Assembly (NCBI RefSeq): GCF_000003605.2
Contig: NW_003126883.1
Location: 1,508,645-1,542,006 of the forward strand
Length of the DNA stretch: 33,362 nucleotides
Source of the DNA: Saccoglossus kowalevskii
Taxonomy: Eukaryota; Hemichordata; Enteropneusta; Harrimaniidae
Direction of reading: 5' to 3'
The position numbers were made by a program, and so were the translations under genes. Position 1 is the stretch's first letter, and every line of letters begins with the position of its first letter. Under the pieces are notes generated by a model that was not told the origin of the DNA, searched no databases, and saw only the letters and a list, made by a program, of their open reading frames with translations. Of the stretch, positions 11,296-24,876 are shown in pieces.

Positions 11296-14200
11296 GTAAG
11301 TTTGTTTTATTTATTAGTCTGGTGATATTCCATACGCATATGCGTAGCCGACATGCCTGTCAATTAGAAGAGGTGACACCGGACGGAAATACAATAGGAC
11401 AATACTTATTTCTATATACGTTATTATACTGATATGACTTATAAGTATGGGCTTTTAAAGAATAAATAAATAGCAAAACCGAAATGTGTGATTTCGGAAC
11501 GGAACATCATTCGTGGATGGATTGGAAATAGATCACGTGGATTGGAATATTTATCTCAAAATAAATCTTATTAAACTTTTCATAAACTTAAAAGCATACG
11601 AATGAATTAAGAATGAAGTGATGATCTTTCATTCTCAGTTACGTTGCTGCTGTTTGTTTATGCCGGCTTTGCCACTGGGGATGACACATCAATGATTTCT
11701 GCCATAGGTAAGATTCTTACTTCTACGATTATGGAAATACTGAGATAGTAAAGTGTTCATGAATATCTTATCATGATCGGAATTTAAACAGATTCCCAAA
11801 GTTATAAGTTTGAGAGTAACAGTTAAAATGTAATACAGGTGGAAGCGGTTTGTGTGCACATATTTTAAATTTGTTAATAGATGCGCGAAGAAAATACCAT
11901 TTTGCACATTTGCATCATTGGTCTTGATCTTGTTGATACAATTGATAGTGCATGTATTTATTTCAATATATATGTAGTTATATTTCATTTTAAATGCTGC
12001 TACATGCCGTATGTTCTAAAAGTACATGCAATTACACAGGCTATGGGATCGAGGGATATAATATCCTCCTCTATGGCAGGACAAACATGATTTCTTTGGA
12101 AAACATATGCAAATTATTAGTTTTTCATGGGAAGCTAACAATATAGAACGGAGAACATTCACCACTCAGTGTGTTCTTTTAAATAAATGTAAAACATCAA
12201 ACATACTAGATCCGGTAACTGCAGAGATTCGAAATATATATTGTCATATAATATACATCTGTATTTGAGTATGCTACTCATAAACAATTATATTCCGTTC
12301 AAGCACAGTTTCTATATACCATGTCCCACCAGATGTGTTGCACGAAGGTTCATCATGCGTTGAGTAAGTGCGTGCTTGCAAGAATGTGCAAATGGGTGTA
12401 TGAGCGTGAGAAAACAAATGAACAACCATGTTTTGTTTAGAGTGCTACACAGAGCCCGACGGCATGGACTACAGAGGTCATGTTTCCCAAACTCAAAATA
12501 AGTTAACATGTCAGAAATGGACACACAAGTCGCCACACAGTCACTACCACACTCCAGAAAACTTCCCACACACTGGACTAGGAGATCATAACTATTGCCG
12601 CAACCCAGACTACGGCGAAGACGTGGTGAGTGTCTACCACGGGCCTTGGTGTTACACGGAAGATATAAACACGCGATGGGATTACTGTGATGTGGGCGAG
12701 CGTCAACAGCACTGTGTTCGAGGTGAGTAGCTTTAAAGGGTAGCATGCTACAAATCTTATACAGTCTTTTAGTATTTGTTACATGTATTCGAAACACAAC
12801 TATTTTTAGAAACCACCTCACATGTCTTACCGGAATTACCGTTCTCAAATTGGGTGTCACCTACGTCCAACCAAGACAATGTAGCGGACTTAAACGCTAA
12901 ATGTGACTGAATTATATTTCAGATGTATGCGTACAAGTTGACCCATGTCTTAATGGCGGCACCTGCGTCGACGAAGGCGAAGACTTTCGTTGTAACTGTA
13001 GTCCAGGTTTTCTAGGAAGATTTTGTAACTTTCGTAAGTTTGGTTTTTTTTTTAAAACAATTGTTGTGGGTTAGGCAATAGTGAATGACACTTTTGTATC
13101 ACTTGGCCTATTTTTAAACAGGGTCCGACTGTGCATATGCTTCACCCAACCACATAAACCGTATTTGTAATTTCTATTTTTGGGACTACGTGGTAGAAAC
13201 ATATGTATGGCCCCCGCATTATAGCAGTTTAATGCCCTGTCATGAACTTTAACAACGATTTCTTATAATTCGCGCCCGTTAATCAATGCACTATGATCGG
13301 TGCCTCCGATCCTCCCATAGACTCTGCTTCTCAAAAAGTACGGGTCGAACCGTTCTCGCTGTTTCACTTCACGGTTCTGGTGAAACAACCACTGTGTAAA
13401 CAGTAATCTGTAGTCATTATTTGCATCAATAAACTTGTGCTTCAATGCTTATTCTTATTAACTTAATGATTGGTTGGAGAGCCGAGTTGCGCTTCTTATT
13501 AAACATGCTTAATTATATTATTTTACTTTTACAGCTAATGTTTTTCAAGCACAGTTGTCTGGAACAATGGAAGACTTTGGAGACGCCCAACAACTGTGTG
13601 ATTCGATGGACGCGGATATAGCAAACTATATTCAGTTGGATAGATCATGGAGCGATGGACTGGACACATGTGAATGCGGCTGGCTTGTCGACAGCTCAGC
13701 TCGCGTAGCTGTACACACACTCTCGGATAGATGCTCGTTCGACTTTGAAGGAATTCACGTCTGCGGTACTTATCCATCTGCACAGGTTATGTTGGTGTAC
13801 TGTTTTCCACGTCTGAATGAAGGTTGGTAGAGCTCGATATTTAATTCATATACTTAGAATGGTTTGTTTAAAGGTTAAATGTAGTCTAAATGTGAAACCG
13901 AATCCAGTGTCATGGTATGCATAACAATGTTTTATCAATATGAAATCATAGAAACATTGCGACAAAACATAATTCGATGCTTATATCGTTGAACAATGGT
14001 TACAATTGTATGTGTGACACATTTTGCTGAAATATTTGAAGAGATATATCCTATCACGTTATGGCCTTCTCCATGCTATCAATCCGTGAATAAGAAAAAC
14101 ACCCTAATATTGTGATATAAAATACAGAGAGGGCCTTTGTGGGGCTACTCTGTATTCTGGAGCTGAGAGCGAATCTTCAATATAGTTTCAATAATAGATG

Positions 14201-17200
14201 TCTCTGGTTGTGTGCTTATCTGATAAGTTTTCACCTTTCAGCTCGTCCGCTGTCACCGGGTGGGGATCGTTTGGTGAAAGTATATCACCACAACAGTGGC
14301 AGTGCAAGAAAGGAAATATACCGGTAACAAATACAATAAATAAAAAAAACACTATATAAGGTTTTCTTCATTTTAATAAATAACAAGTCATTGTTGATGC
14401 CACAGTCCCCGTCCAATATTTTGTGATCTGACATATCAATTTGATGCCGATGAAGTCATTGAGATTAAATTGAAAGCATTAATAGGTAATGGATTTAAAA
14501 AAAAATATGATTGAGTGTTTTTACACAGAATTGGACGTTGGACAGTCATATTGAATCAAATTACAAAAATAATGTTTATGTTGATGTATCTATTGGTATA
14601 CTGTCTTTGTACACAATTTAAACAGAACTGTTCATTGCATTCAAGAGAAAGTAGCATTGGTATTATGGAAAACAAAATGGCCGCCAGTCGGCCATGTTTG
14701 TTCGAATCACAAACAAAAAATGACGTGCACCTACAACCAAATATGTATGATCATCTTACCAACTTTGATGCAAATCGGCCCAGTCATCTCCGAGAAACTG
14801 TTGCGGACACGTTTAAGTATCAGAAATGACAAATTTTACATCCAAAATGACCGCGAGATATAGCTCCGGACGTACGGAACGAATCCAAATTAATAGTTCC
14901 CGTTTTCGTACTTCGGCCGAACGGGGACTCAATAGTACGGGATAAATAGTCACTAGTACAATTTAAACACGTGCTCTGAGTTCAGCGAGTATCGGCAGCT
15001 GTACTGCTATCTGCTGCCACTTGTGGCACCGGTACAACCGGAGCATTTCGGGCAGTGAGCCTCAGTGGTGCATGTTGATCAGCAGGGATTATTCCACAGC
15101 ATATTATGATTATTCTGCATATGTAACCCTGTATAGGGTACAGCTCACGGAAGTCAGGAATCAACATCACAGGATGTTACAGCATCAAGTCAGGTCACCT
15201 CCGTGACTGAAGTTTTTTACCTATGTTGCAACTTAAATACTACAACTAAACCATGGCCACGCAAACAATAAAATGTATTCAACGAAATGATTGTTTATCT
15301 CGAAATAGCGGACAAATCAGTAAATATAGAATAGTAGAATGAACCACTTTTTATTTAAGCTCTACCAATTTAAAACAGGAGACTGGGGTCAATGATGTAA
15401 TATCTATTGTCATTGCCACAACACCGGGCTCAGCACATTCCAATGTATTTCACAATCACCATGCCACTGTCTGCGACATGCCAGTATGCCACAGTGGAGA
15501 CAGAATGTATGTATATCAAATTCTGCTGACAACACAATCCAGTGACTATATCAGCAGTCTCAAAATAAACATGTGCAATGGGTTGTTGCAAAGTATCCAA
15601 ACATGTGTGCTTTTCATTCACACAGCAAGGGCTCTGTTTTCTAAAAAGTACTTTTCACTTACAATTTATGTCACAATATACATTTTGAATCAGCATATAT
15701 TCGCTTCCAGGTGTAAAGTGGAGAGGCGACTGGCGTTGTGGCACTGCACTGGCATCGGGTGCAGCCGAAGCCATATGTGATCCTGACGGGCAAAGTCCCT
15801 GCTGTTCTTCCGTTGGATGGTGTGGATATACTAGTGCTCACTGTGACTGTGATGAGTGCTTCGATTCTTCCACTGTCGTGGGTACGTACTTTGTGTTTGG
15901 ATTTCGCCAGGTAACCTTTGAAACGAGCTGATAAAGTATTCACAGATTTTATTCAAATATACGACCATTCTGATCGATTACGGATTTATTTCAATGAATG
16001 ATAGTCGTATTGAAAATTCAATGTAATAACAAGTGAATTACCTAGAGGTAATAACGATGTGTTACGATGTTACAACAAAGGAAACGTTGTATATATATAC
16101 CTATTATCACCAATGTGTATTCGACCATTGTCTTATCTCAGTCATTCTATTTTGACAATTGCATTTAACCTTATTACTAATATTCTAGAACAAATACAAG
16201 AGAAACGTGGTTGGATATCACACCCTAATCTGGGCAGTTACCCGCGAAATATGAATCGACATTGGATTGTAACAGTAAGAAAAGGTAAATAACTTGTATA
16301 GACAAACCTTCAAAATGTTTACAGTACTATGAATGGTGAATTCAATTGTATATTCTACCTCCGAAATCAGTACAAAATCATCACAACTGATTGTACAAAA
16401 TATGCCATGAGATAATTCATAATTGTTTTGTCCCATTTTACTAGGTATGAGGATAGCAGTAATGTTTAAAAAGTTTCATCTTCAACGATCATGTATTAGT
16501 GTTAAAGATACATGTTTTATGGATTATGTAGACATCCATGACGGCGCCGTTACAAACCACACTAGAATTTTCCATTACTGCGGGGACCAACTACCACCCA
16601 AGGTGAGCTTTTCATTCTTACTGAAGATTCAAGGACCATGTTCGATGGTACGTGACCATCAATTTACAGGGAAGACTCGCTTACAGAAATACTGTACAGC
16701 GTGGTATTTGTTTCTATCATTCTGTATCATCGCTCGATATACATATATAAGGTTGTCGCAAATGATCATTTCCACAGATGCATAGCATCACAAGGTCTTA
16801 GTGTGTCATTATTAAAGATTGGAGTAGACATAAACTGTCTATTCCTAAACAATCGCAAAATCAATTTACAGATTTTCATGATAAAACAAGTATTGCTTGT
16901 TTAATGCCTTTTGACATTTTTTTTATTTCGACCAAATTCATTCCCACTACATCCATACATATGTGTATTGGTGTATGACAAATTGTTTCGTATTGTCCAC
17001 TGTGAAGTAGCTAATATGCACTAAATTGCAGCAAATGTATTAACAAATAAATAACAATTGAGTTTACTATTGCAACAACCACTTATAGTAGAACCATCCG
17101 GATTATTACTTCCACAGGAATATATTTTCAGTTCGCAGAATGAAATATCAATAATCTTTCACAGTGATGCTGAAATAACAGGTCGTGGGTTTTCACTATA

Positions 17201-20200
17201 CTACGAGGAATATGGTAAGTACGATGTTAAAAGAGCGTAAATATATATTCTCAAATGTGAGTGACATTTATTGTCATTATTATTTACTTGCATTTGTGCT
17301 CATATCGAGGAAGTCGTAGATGAGTTACCTGTGGTATTACGTTACGTAAGTTCTTAATAATGTCTTTGAGAGGAAAACACGTTTACTGTCTGCTTGTCGT
17401 ATCTTTAGTTGCGTTGAGTGTGTCTCCTAGTTATGTCGTAGATTAAATCTTTCTGTCAGCTGAAATGACAGAAACAACACAAGTGCGCTGAATATAACTA
17501 TGCTCGATTAATGAGACTTTCGTCTATGTATTAATTGTTGCGTCTACACAGTGCAATTGATGACACATCGCATACATACTATTGCGTTCACATGTATTTA
17601 TGCGGAATGAATACAGGGAATACTGATCAATCAAAATATTATTGAGTTCCGTTGCCTCTTCAAGGTTTATCAGCGTGTCAACGTTCGATTGGTTACAACG
17701 CCTTACCCAACTCAATGACCACCAATATTCCACTGAGTAATGAAGTCACCTTTATTGACAAGAATCTCCAGATGTCTTGCTCGGGGCGTGTGGTTGCATG
17801 GTATTTTGAGAATGATCAGACGAGTACTTCTGCTGTGCGTCTTGGAATCTATCGACATCAGGACGGAGACACATACGTGCTAATTGGACAAAATGTTATT
17901 AGTTTTCCTTATCTAACAGTAGGGGAACACTTGGTTAATGTCTCTGAAAACGAACAGATTAGCTTTGAAAAAGGCGATTACATCGGTGAGGACTGTGTAA
18001 AGGATTGTAATTATTGTAAAAAGAATTGTATAATTCCATTGTGTAATTAATTAATTATTAACTTGTAGATACAAACGTAGATACGAATGTGAATATATAT
18101 ATCGTAAACGAATAAGTGACTGGGTGATAATTATAAAGTTAGAATATGTCAGCACTGTAACAAATGTATATGAAATAACGTCTATTATAGGTTGGTATTG
18201 TGATACGATTTGTCCATTTTTCACTGCAATGCGTGACACTTGTGTGGACGGTCTTAATATAGTACATACTGACTCACTAAGCGATATAAATTCAACTGTA
18301 ATAAAAGCATCCAGTGTGCTGAATACGTCTTTGTCCATGGCTTTGGCTGCTCATATAGCATCGAATGGTAATTATAAACTTTCATATTTGTTACAACTGA
18401 CATAAACTGAGCTTTCTGTTGATGTAATCAATTTGACATAGATAAAAATAAAAAAAAAATTATGACAGTAAAATTAAAATTAGCTGGCCCATTCAAGGCA
18501 CAGATCAAATCATTTGATAGAGAGAATGTATACAATCTAAATCATATCCCAGCTACTTTTGTTTTTTTCAGTTTGTCAAAGTGACGAGTCGAATCTCGAA
18601 TTGGATAGAAACGTGGCCATTCACGTGGATTGCATGAGTTCATTTGCATCGATTAATCACCCAGGTCAATACTATCCAAATGATTACTACTCCTGGGACA
18701 TACGTGTACCAGAAGGAGACGTTGTTGGCATCTCATTCGTTGAGTTTGAGTTGGAAAACCGAACGCCCACAGGACAATGCCTTGACTATGTGCGACTAAA
18801 AGAAGGTATATGACTATAGTAATAAAATCATTTCTCCATAATGTATGTAATATAGCAGTGTGAAACTGTGTTTATATCTCCATATACTGTGTAATAACAA
18901 CCTCTGCAATCTGATTGGTCCATGCAAGCAGACTGAACTTTTTATATCGTCATGACTGACTATCACGCAATACACCAATATCTTACGATATTAGTGGTTT
19001 TATACAATATTTCTTGAATTATTCTTAAGAACTACATTAATTCAAACAAGAAAACATTCGGAAAAGCTGACATTTCAACTAATATGGCCCTGCATTTGTA
19101 TTTATTGGATTCTTACTATATCTTCAAATGTTGTTTTTATGACAACCAGATCTACAACTCAACCAACATTCAATTGAACTACAACTCTACCAACATTCAA
19201 CATGAATTGGTCACTGCAACAACATCAACCTCTTCTGAAAATTAAATCCCAAAGTTGTTATTTCCATGGTAAATCTGCCCATATATTTATCAAAATGTAA
19301 TTGGTTGAAGGGCAACCAATCTTAGAAATTGTAATACTTACATTTTAAATAATTTTGGCAGTGGTAATAATTCTGATATTTTCAGACGTTGACTATAACT
19401 CTTGTTTGACATAAAGCCGCACATTTTGGAGACATCATCTCAAACTACTTTAACGTTAACTACTCTGAACACAAAAATATTTTTCACCATTTTTCTTTTC
19501 TCCATTTCTCTCTCGCCAATTTCATGCAGAGACACTCATGAGATTTGCCCTATGGTCTCGGTCTTCGTTTATACCAATTATATTGCTGTATTGAATAACT
19601 TATTCGTGCCGACGTTATCGTAACGAACGCGTAATACTCAAAAACGTCTAGCTATTTTTAATAGTTACATGTATTTAGGACTACGATTACCAAATATTAT
19701 CTTCTATATAGCGTAATACTTTGATTGTATATTGATTATCTTGTTATTTGCTTTGCTAGTCATATCATCATGTTTTAGAATATATCAAGTTTAAGAATAT
19801 ATCATATTATATATGTGATTGAAAGTAGTTTTCATGATTCAAAATTGTTTCTGCATAACCTTTACAAATGTGTACGAATTTAGGAAAAATAGACAGTAAT
19901 TGTGATCACATTTGATTTAAAAGAAAATAAAACACAATTTAAACTTTACTTTATTTTTATTTTTTTTCATTATTGAGAGTCAATTAAGATGCGTTGTGTT
20001 ATATCGTGTACGTTGACATAATAGATAAATACATGCACGAAAATCGTATCAAAAACATCACTTAGTATATTGACTGTTTAATTCCATAGGAGCTAATGGT
20101 ACTACTACTATAATAGGAGATGACATTTGTGGTAATGATAATATTCCTGCCGCAACGTCATTTGGAAATGCATTAACAGTGGAATTTTCAACAAATGGTA

Positions 20201-22293
20201 TGAACAATTATCATGGATTTGTAGCAGAGATTATGAGCTGTGGTAAGTTCCACTATTAATTAACCCAAGCAGACGCTCCATGGTTATCGTATATGTTCAT
20301 GGGATAATTTCCCTTGATGTTTTCTTCATCGAGCTCAAATGTGTTATCATAATACATTTATCAATTTTGTGGTTGTCGCCGACCAGCAAAGTGATATAAA
20401 AAAACTACTAAAATGTAATACTAATGAAAAATCATGATTTGAATGCATCTTTGTTGATGTTATTATTTAGCCCGAACACTGCCAAACGTTACTATTGCTC
20501 TTGTCGACACCGGGCATTATTTATTGTTTATTAAACAAACGTGGTTAACGACCATACTAACTATTCATTGTATATTAATAGGATGTGAATGTGATATGTA
20601 TGGTTCTAGTGGCAACATTCAATCTTCAGTCACCAATTCCAACAGAAGAGTCGACAAAAGTGGAATGGTTACCTGTACATGGAACATTACTGTTCCCAAT
20701 GACCACGGAATAGAATTGAATATTGCTCAAAGCCAGTTACGTAATAGTTCAAATGATGGTGGCAACTGCGAAAACAGTCTAGAAATCCTAAATCAACATT
20801 CGAAAATGATAGCGAAGATCTGTTCGCCGGATGAGCTTATTTCAAAATCATTGATCTCAATATCTACAAGTCAGACTATTATCAATATGCAGATGAAGGA
20901 TGACGTCACAAAACTGATTGCTACATTTCAAGCAGTTCCCAAGACTCAAAGTTAGAAAAAGGTCTTGCAAAATCAGTATCGAATATATTGTTATCATCCT
21001 TTTTGGTAGATTTTATGCAATATGGACGAAGTCAAGTACTTTGAATATTTTTGTTCGATACTCTATACTGTATACTGAATCAGTACAGAAAGAGTTTTCG
21101 TTACTCACAATTGTATCCGTTAAATTGAAAATCTAAGTCACCAACACACGTGTGCATAGTTTGCTATTGTACGTACCAAAACAAAACGTATTATAGAAAT
21201 GTTATTGTTTCATGGAATGAACATTCAGAGGTCTGTTTACAAGAACAATGTCATAAATTATCATAAATCATAGCCCAATATCATCTGTATACATTCGTAA
21301 CAGCAATACTGACAATTGTATGTTGTCGTTCATCTGTTCATAATTAGATTGCAATATGATATTGACCAACGAATCGGGAGAGATACAATCGCCGAACTAT
21401 CCAGGGCATTATCCACATAATGTCAGGTGTTCATGGTCAATAGATGCAGGAATAGGACACGCCATTGTTGTCCGATTCATAGAGCTGGCACTGGAAACTG
21501 CTGACCACAGCGAATGCAGTGACCAACTATTGCTGTATGAAGGTTACATTGTATCCACACATCCGATTGTGGAACCTCTGTGCTCCTTCAGCGAAAACTC
21601 AACTCGTGACGTGGTGTTGAGTGAACAATGGTTGTCTCTGGTATTCACGAGTGATTCCACAATAGCTGGTACAGGTTTCTTCTTGGAATACCAACGCATT
21701 GCACGTGAGTACAACATGTAACTACTGACAGTGTCCATCTACTAGATCCTAAGACATCGACCGTTGTTTGAAACACGTGTAGATGATAATGTTAACAGCA
21801 TGAGATTTTACTCTGTATGTATAGGTGCATGTCCACCAGGCTACTCCATGGGGTATGGAGTGACAAACAAAGTTGGTATAGCGCACGTTTCAAATGTCAG
21901 CAATACCAGCATTCAGACATCATAGTATCTGATACCGAAGAGGAGCACTTGTGGCTGAGGGCATTGTTTGAAGAATCCGTCTCCACTGACAAACTATGGA
22001 TAGGTATGCCCTGTTTAATTCTTTACATAGATACAAGATTTGGTACACCGATGGAATGTGCAACGATTATTGCAATTGTTGACGAATATTGTTTCATATT
22101 AAAATGCAAAACTCTATTGCGGCACATTTCCGTTGAAATTTATGTTAAATTGTTGAATAATAGTACATCTTTGTCAAATACTGTAAAGCCATGGCTACTA
22201 ACAGTGAGGGCGACAGCGTGTTCAATACATGGTGGGCGACGCCTGCCCACGTTTGGACCTTATAACACCTGACCGGGAATTAGTGAAATTATA

Positions 22294-22343
<50 letters not shown>

Positions 22344-22422
22344 NNNNNNNNNNNNNNNNNNNNNNNNNNNNNNNNNNNNNNNNNNNNNNNNNNNNNNNNN
22401 NNNNNNNNNNNNNNNNNNNNNN

Positions 22423-22453
<31 letters not shown>

Positions 22454-24809
22454 TTGACTCACATTCAGGAATGACCGACGATATGGAGGAAGGGGAATGG
22501 AAATGGGTGAATAAATATCCCGTTGATGATTGGTTGATGGGAACAGAGAGGTATTGGGAACCTGGTGAGTCTGAGGATTTGGATCCCGGACCACAAGTAC
22601 CAACTGGAGCTGAAGAGGACTGTGGGGCCCTGGTGTCTTCGAATGGAGTCCTTGCTAGTCTTTACTGCGAGAAGTTATTAGGTTATATTTGTGAATTCCG
22701 TGAGTACCCTCATTCATAACGTATTGAAATCATATGTGCAATGTATCAAAGCAATGTTGCAGTGGTGTCAACCGACGTGTCTGGTGCAATGAAAACAAAT
22801 CGTCTTGTTTAGTCTATATGTGCATTTTGTCTATTAGTTTATATTCACTTCAATGCCAAAACTATTTGCATGTTGTAAAAATCTATCCATATCCACCTCG
22901 CTAATTCCCAACCCCGGTTAGTTCGCCATAACGCCGTCTTCCCCAAATATCACCGGGAACTTATACTCAGGCGTCACGGTCTGTTCTGGTACACACACTC
23001 AGTCAATCACCATGTCGACAACACACATTATTATACGACACTCGGTTGGGGTGAAATGGATTACCAATATCTGTCACATGTTATTTTTGATATATTAAAA
23101 TAATTTATTCGATCCCATGCCAATCGAATGAAACAAAACATGTTAATATCACGATAACCTGATTATTATAAACATGTTTTTACCACAGTGATACCCTGCT
23201 ACAGAACTTAGTATGTTAATATCACAGTCGCTAGAAACTAGTAGGTTTGAAACATATTCATGTTTAAAATCACAGTCAGCTGGCATCGGTGTCGCTGGGT
23301 GTATATGATAGAGCTCCCCCCCGTACTTGCAAAAAATACTGACAGGGTGTGTAGCTGGTTGTTTGAAACTCCTACCTCTTATCAGACAGAAATAAACTCA
23401 ACTTGCACAGCCCTTTTTAGACAAACTGTGCATATTTTGACACCCCTCTCCAGACATTAGGCATTGATGGTACGAAGGGAAAAGCAGGTGGACTCCCGGG
23501 GATGGACTTCGACGATCGAAATGAAGTTACAGAAAGAAAAATCAGCTTCATTCTCCTGATTGTAGGATCACTCAAGCTCTAGAGACAGTCCTTAGAAAAT
23601 ATGAACCCTTTTTCAACCAGAAATAATGAAAAAAAGATACCCCTTTTCAAAAAGACAAGGTAAAAATAACATACCCCTTTTTATACAGAAGTGGTGAATT
23701 TGGAACCCCTTTTGGTGGTACATATACATATATCACTTAAATGAGATTACCCCCGGGGTAGAGGGAAATTTGTGCAATCAAATTTGCCGATTTCACAGTT
23801 TTTTGCCAATAAAAAATAACTAAGGCAAAAACTCACGGTTTTTGAGCATTTTTGCAAAGACATTATTCTCAATCAATATTCCGCCCAAAACAGGAACATT
23901 TCTACTAATTCTTGTTATGTTTTTTTGCGACGTTTTTACTGAAAAACCTGCATTTTTTCAAAATCCTACTCAAAAGTGTTTATATTATATATGGGCCTTC
24001 TGATTTAAGACTGTAGAACCACTTTGATCTATAGTTTGATTTATTTAACATACTTACCAAGAAAGTACAGAAAAGTTCGCCATAGTTCCCGTATGATAGA
24101 ACGCGTATTTTGATCTCTATGTGGCCAACCAATGGCTGGACACGATACGTTTTCGGTCGTTGCCAAAGAGCCCCGCGTCCATTGTCTAGCGAGGCTCTTC
24201 CGTTTCACCCCACCAGAATGTTCTACCATTATCAGCCATGGTGTGTGTGAGAAGGCATTTCACGTATGCAACATTACATATAAGCGTTCAGTGCTGTTGC
24301 ATGATTTATTGGATGTATACCACAATACGAAACTATGCACTAAACTTTCACGATGTCTTCTAGATGTCAACGAATGCCTTTATAACAATGGAAATTGTTT
24401 CCAACTGTGCATAGACTTATCTGTTGGATATCATTGTCAGTGCAATACCGGATATTACCTCGTGCCAGTTCACAACAGAAAATGTGTTGGTACGTCAAAT
24501 AAGTATCTTAATTATATAATAACGTCGTGCATTCGTATGAATATGTATTAGGTCATGCGTAATATATAACGTAACATAACCATAGGACAGCGAGATGCGT
24601 AAATTTGTTTCAGTGGTTATTTATTTACAAGGTCATTTACTTGGTATTCAGACGTTTGCTCAGTTATGATTGGGGAAGAATGGAGCTACGATGCGGGATA
24701 TTGCCATTATTACAATGATAGCTATGACTCTACTTCAGGTAAAAGAAATAATTCAGTTTTGAATAATTACACAACAATGATATCGATATACCGTCGAGGT
24801 AAATACTAC

Positions 24810-24876
<67 letters not shown>

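Noticed and set aside
12312-12860. 182-codon minus-strand open segment
   Set aside because: It lies antisense to the kringle exon and has no recognisable motif; the plus strand has six conserved cysteines.
15379-15542. Candidate extra exon with [11 protein letters not shown]
   Set aside because: It would enter in phase 0 and leave in phase 2, which fits no neighbour, and no domain is recognised.
22229-22719. Open segments reading YIYIYI across the N gap
   Set aside because: They are translations of a (TA)n run and unknown bases inside an intron. Only 22469-22699 is real exon.
24041-24551. Open segment running into the second EGF exon from upstream
   Set aside because: The upstream part has no domain and is separated from the EGF by a proper acceptor at 24363.
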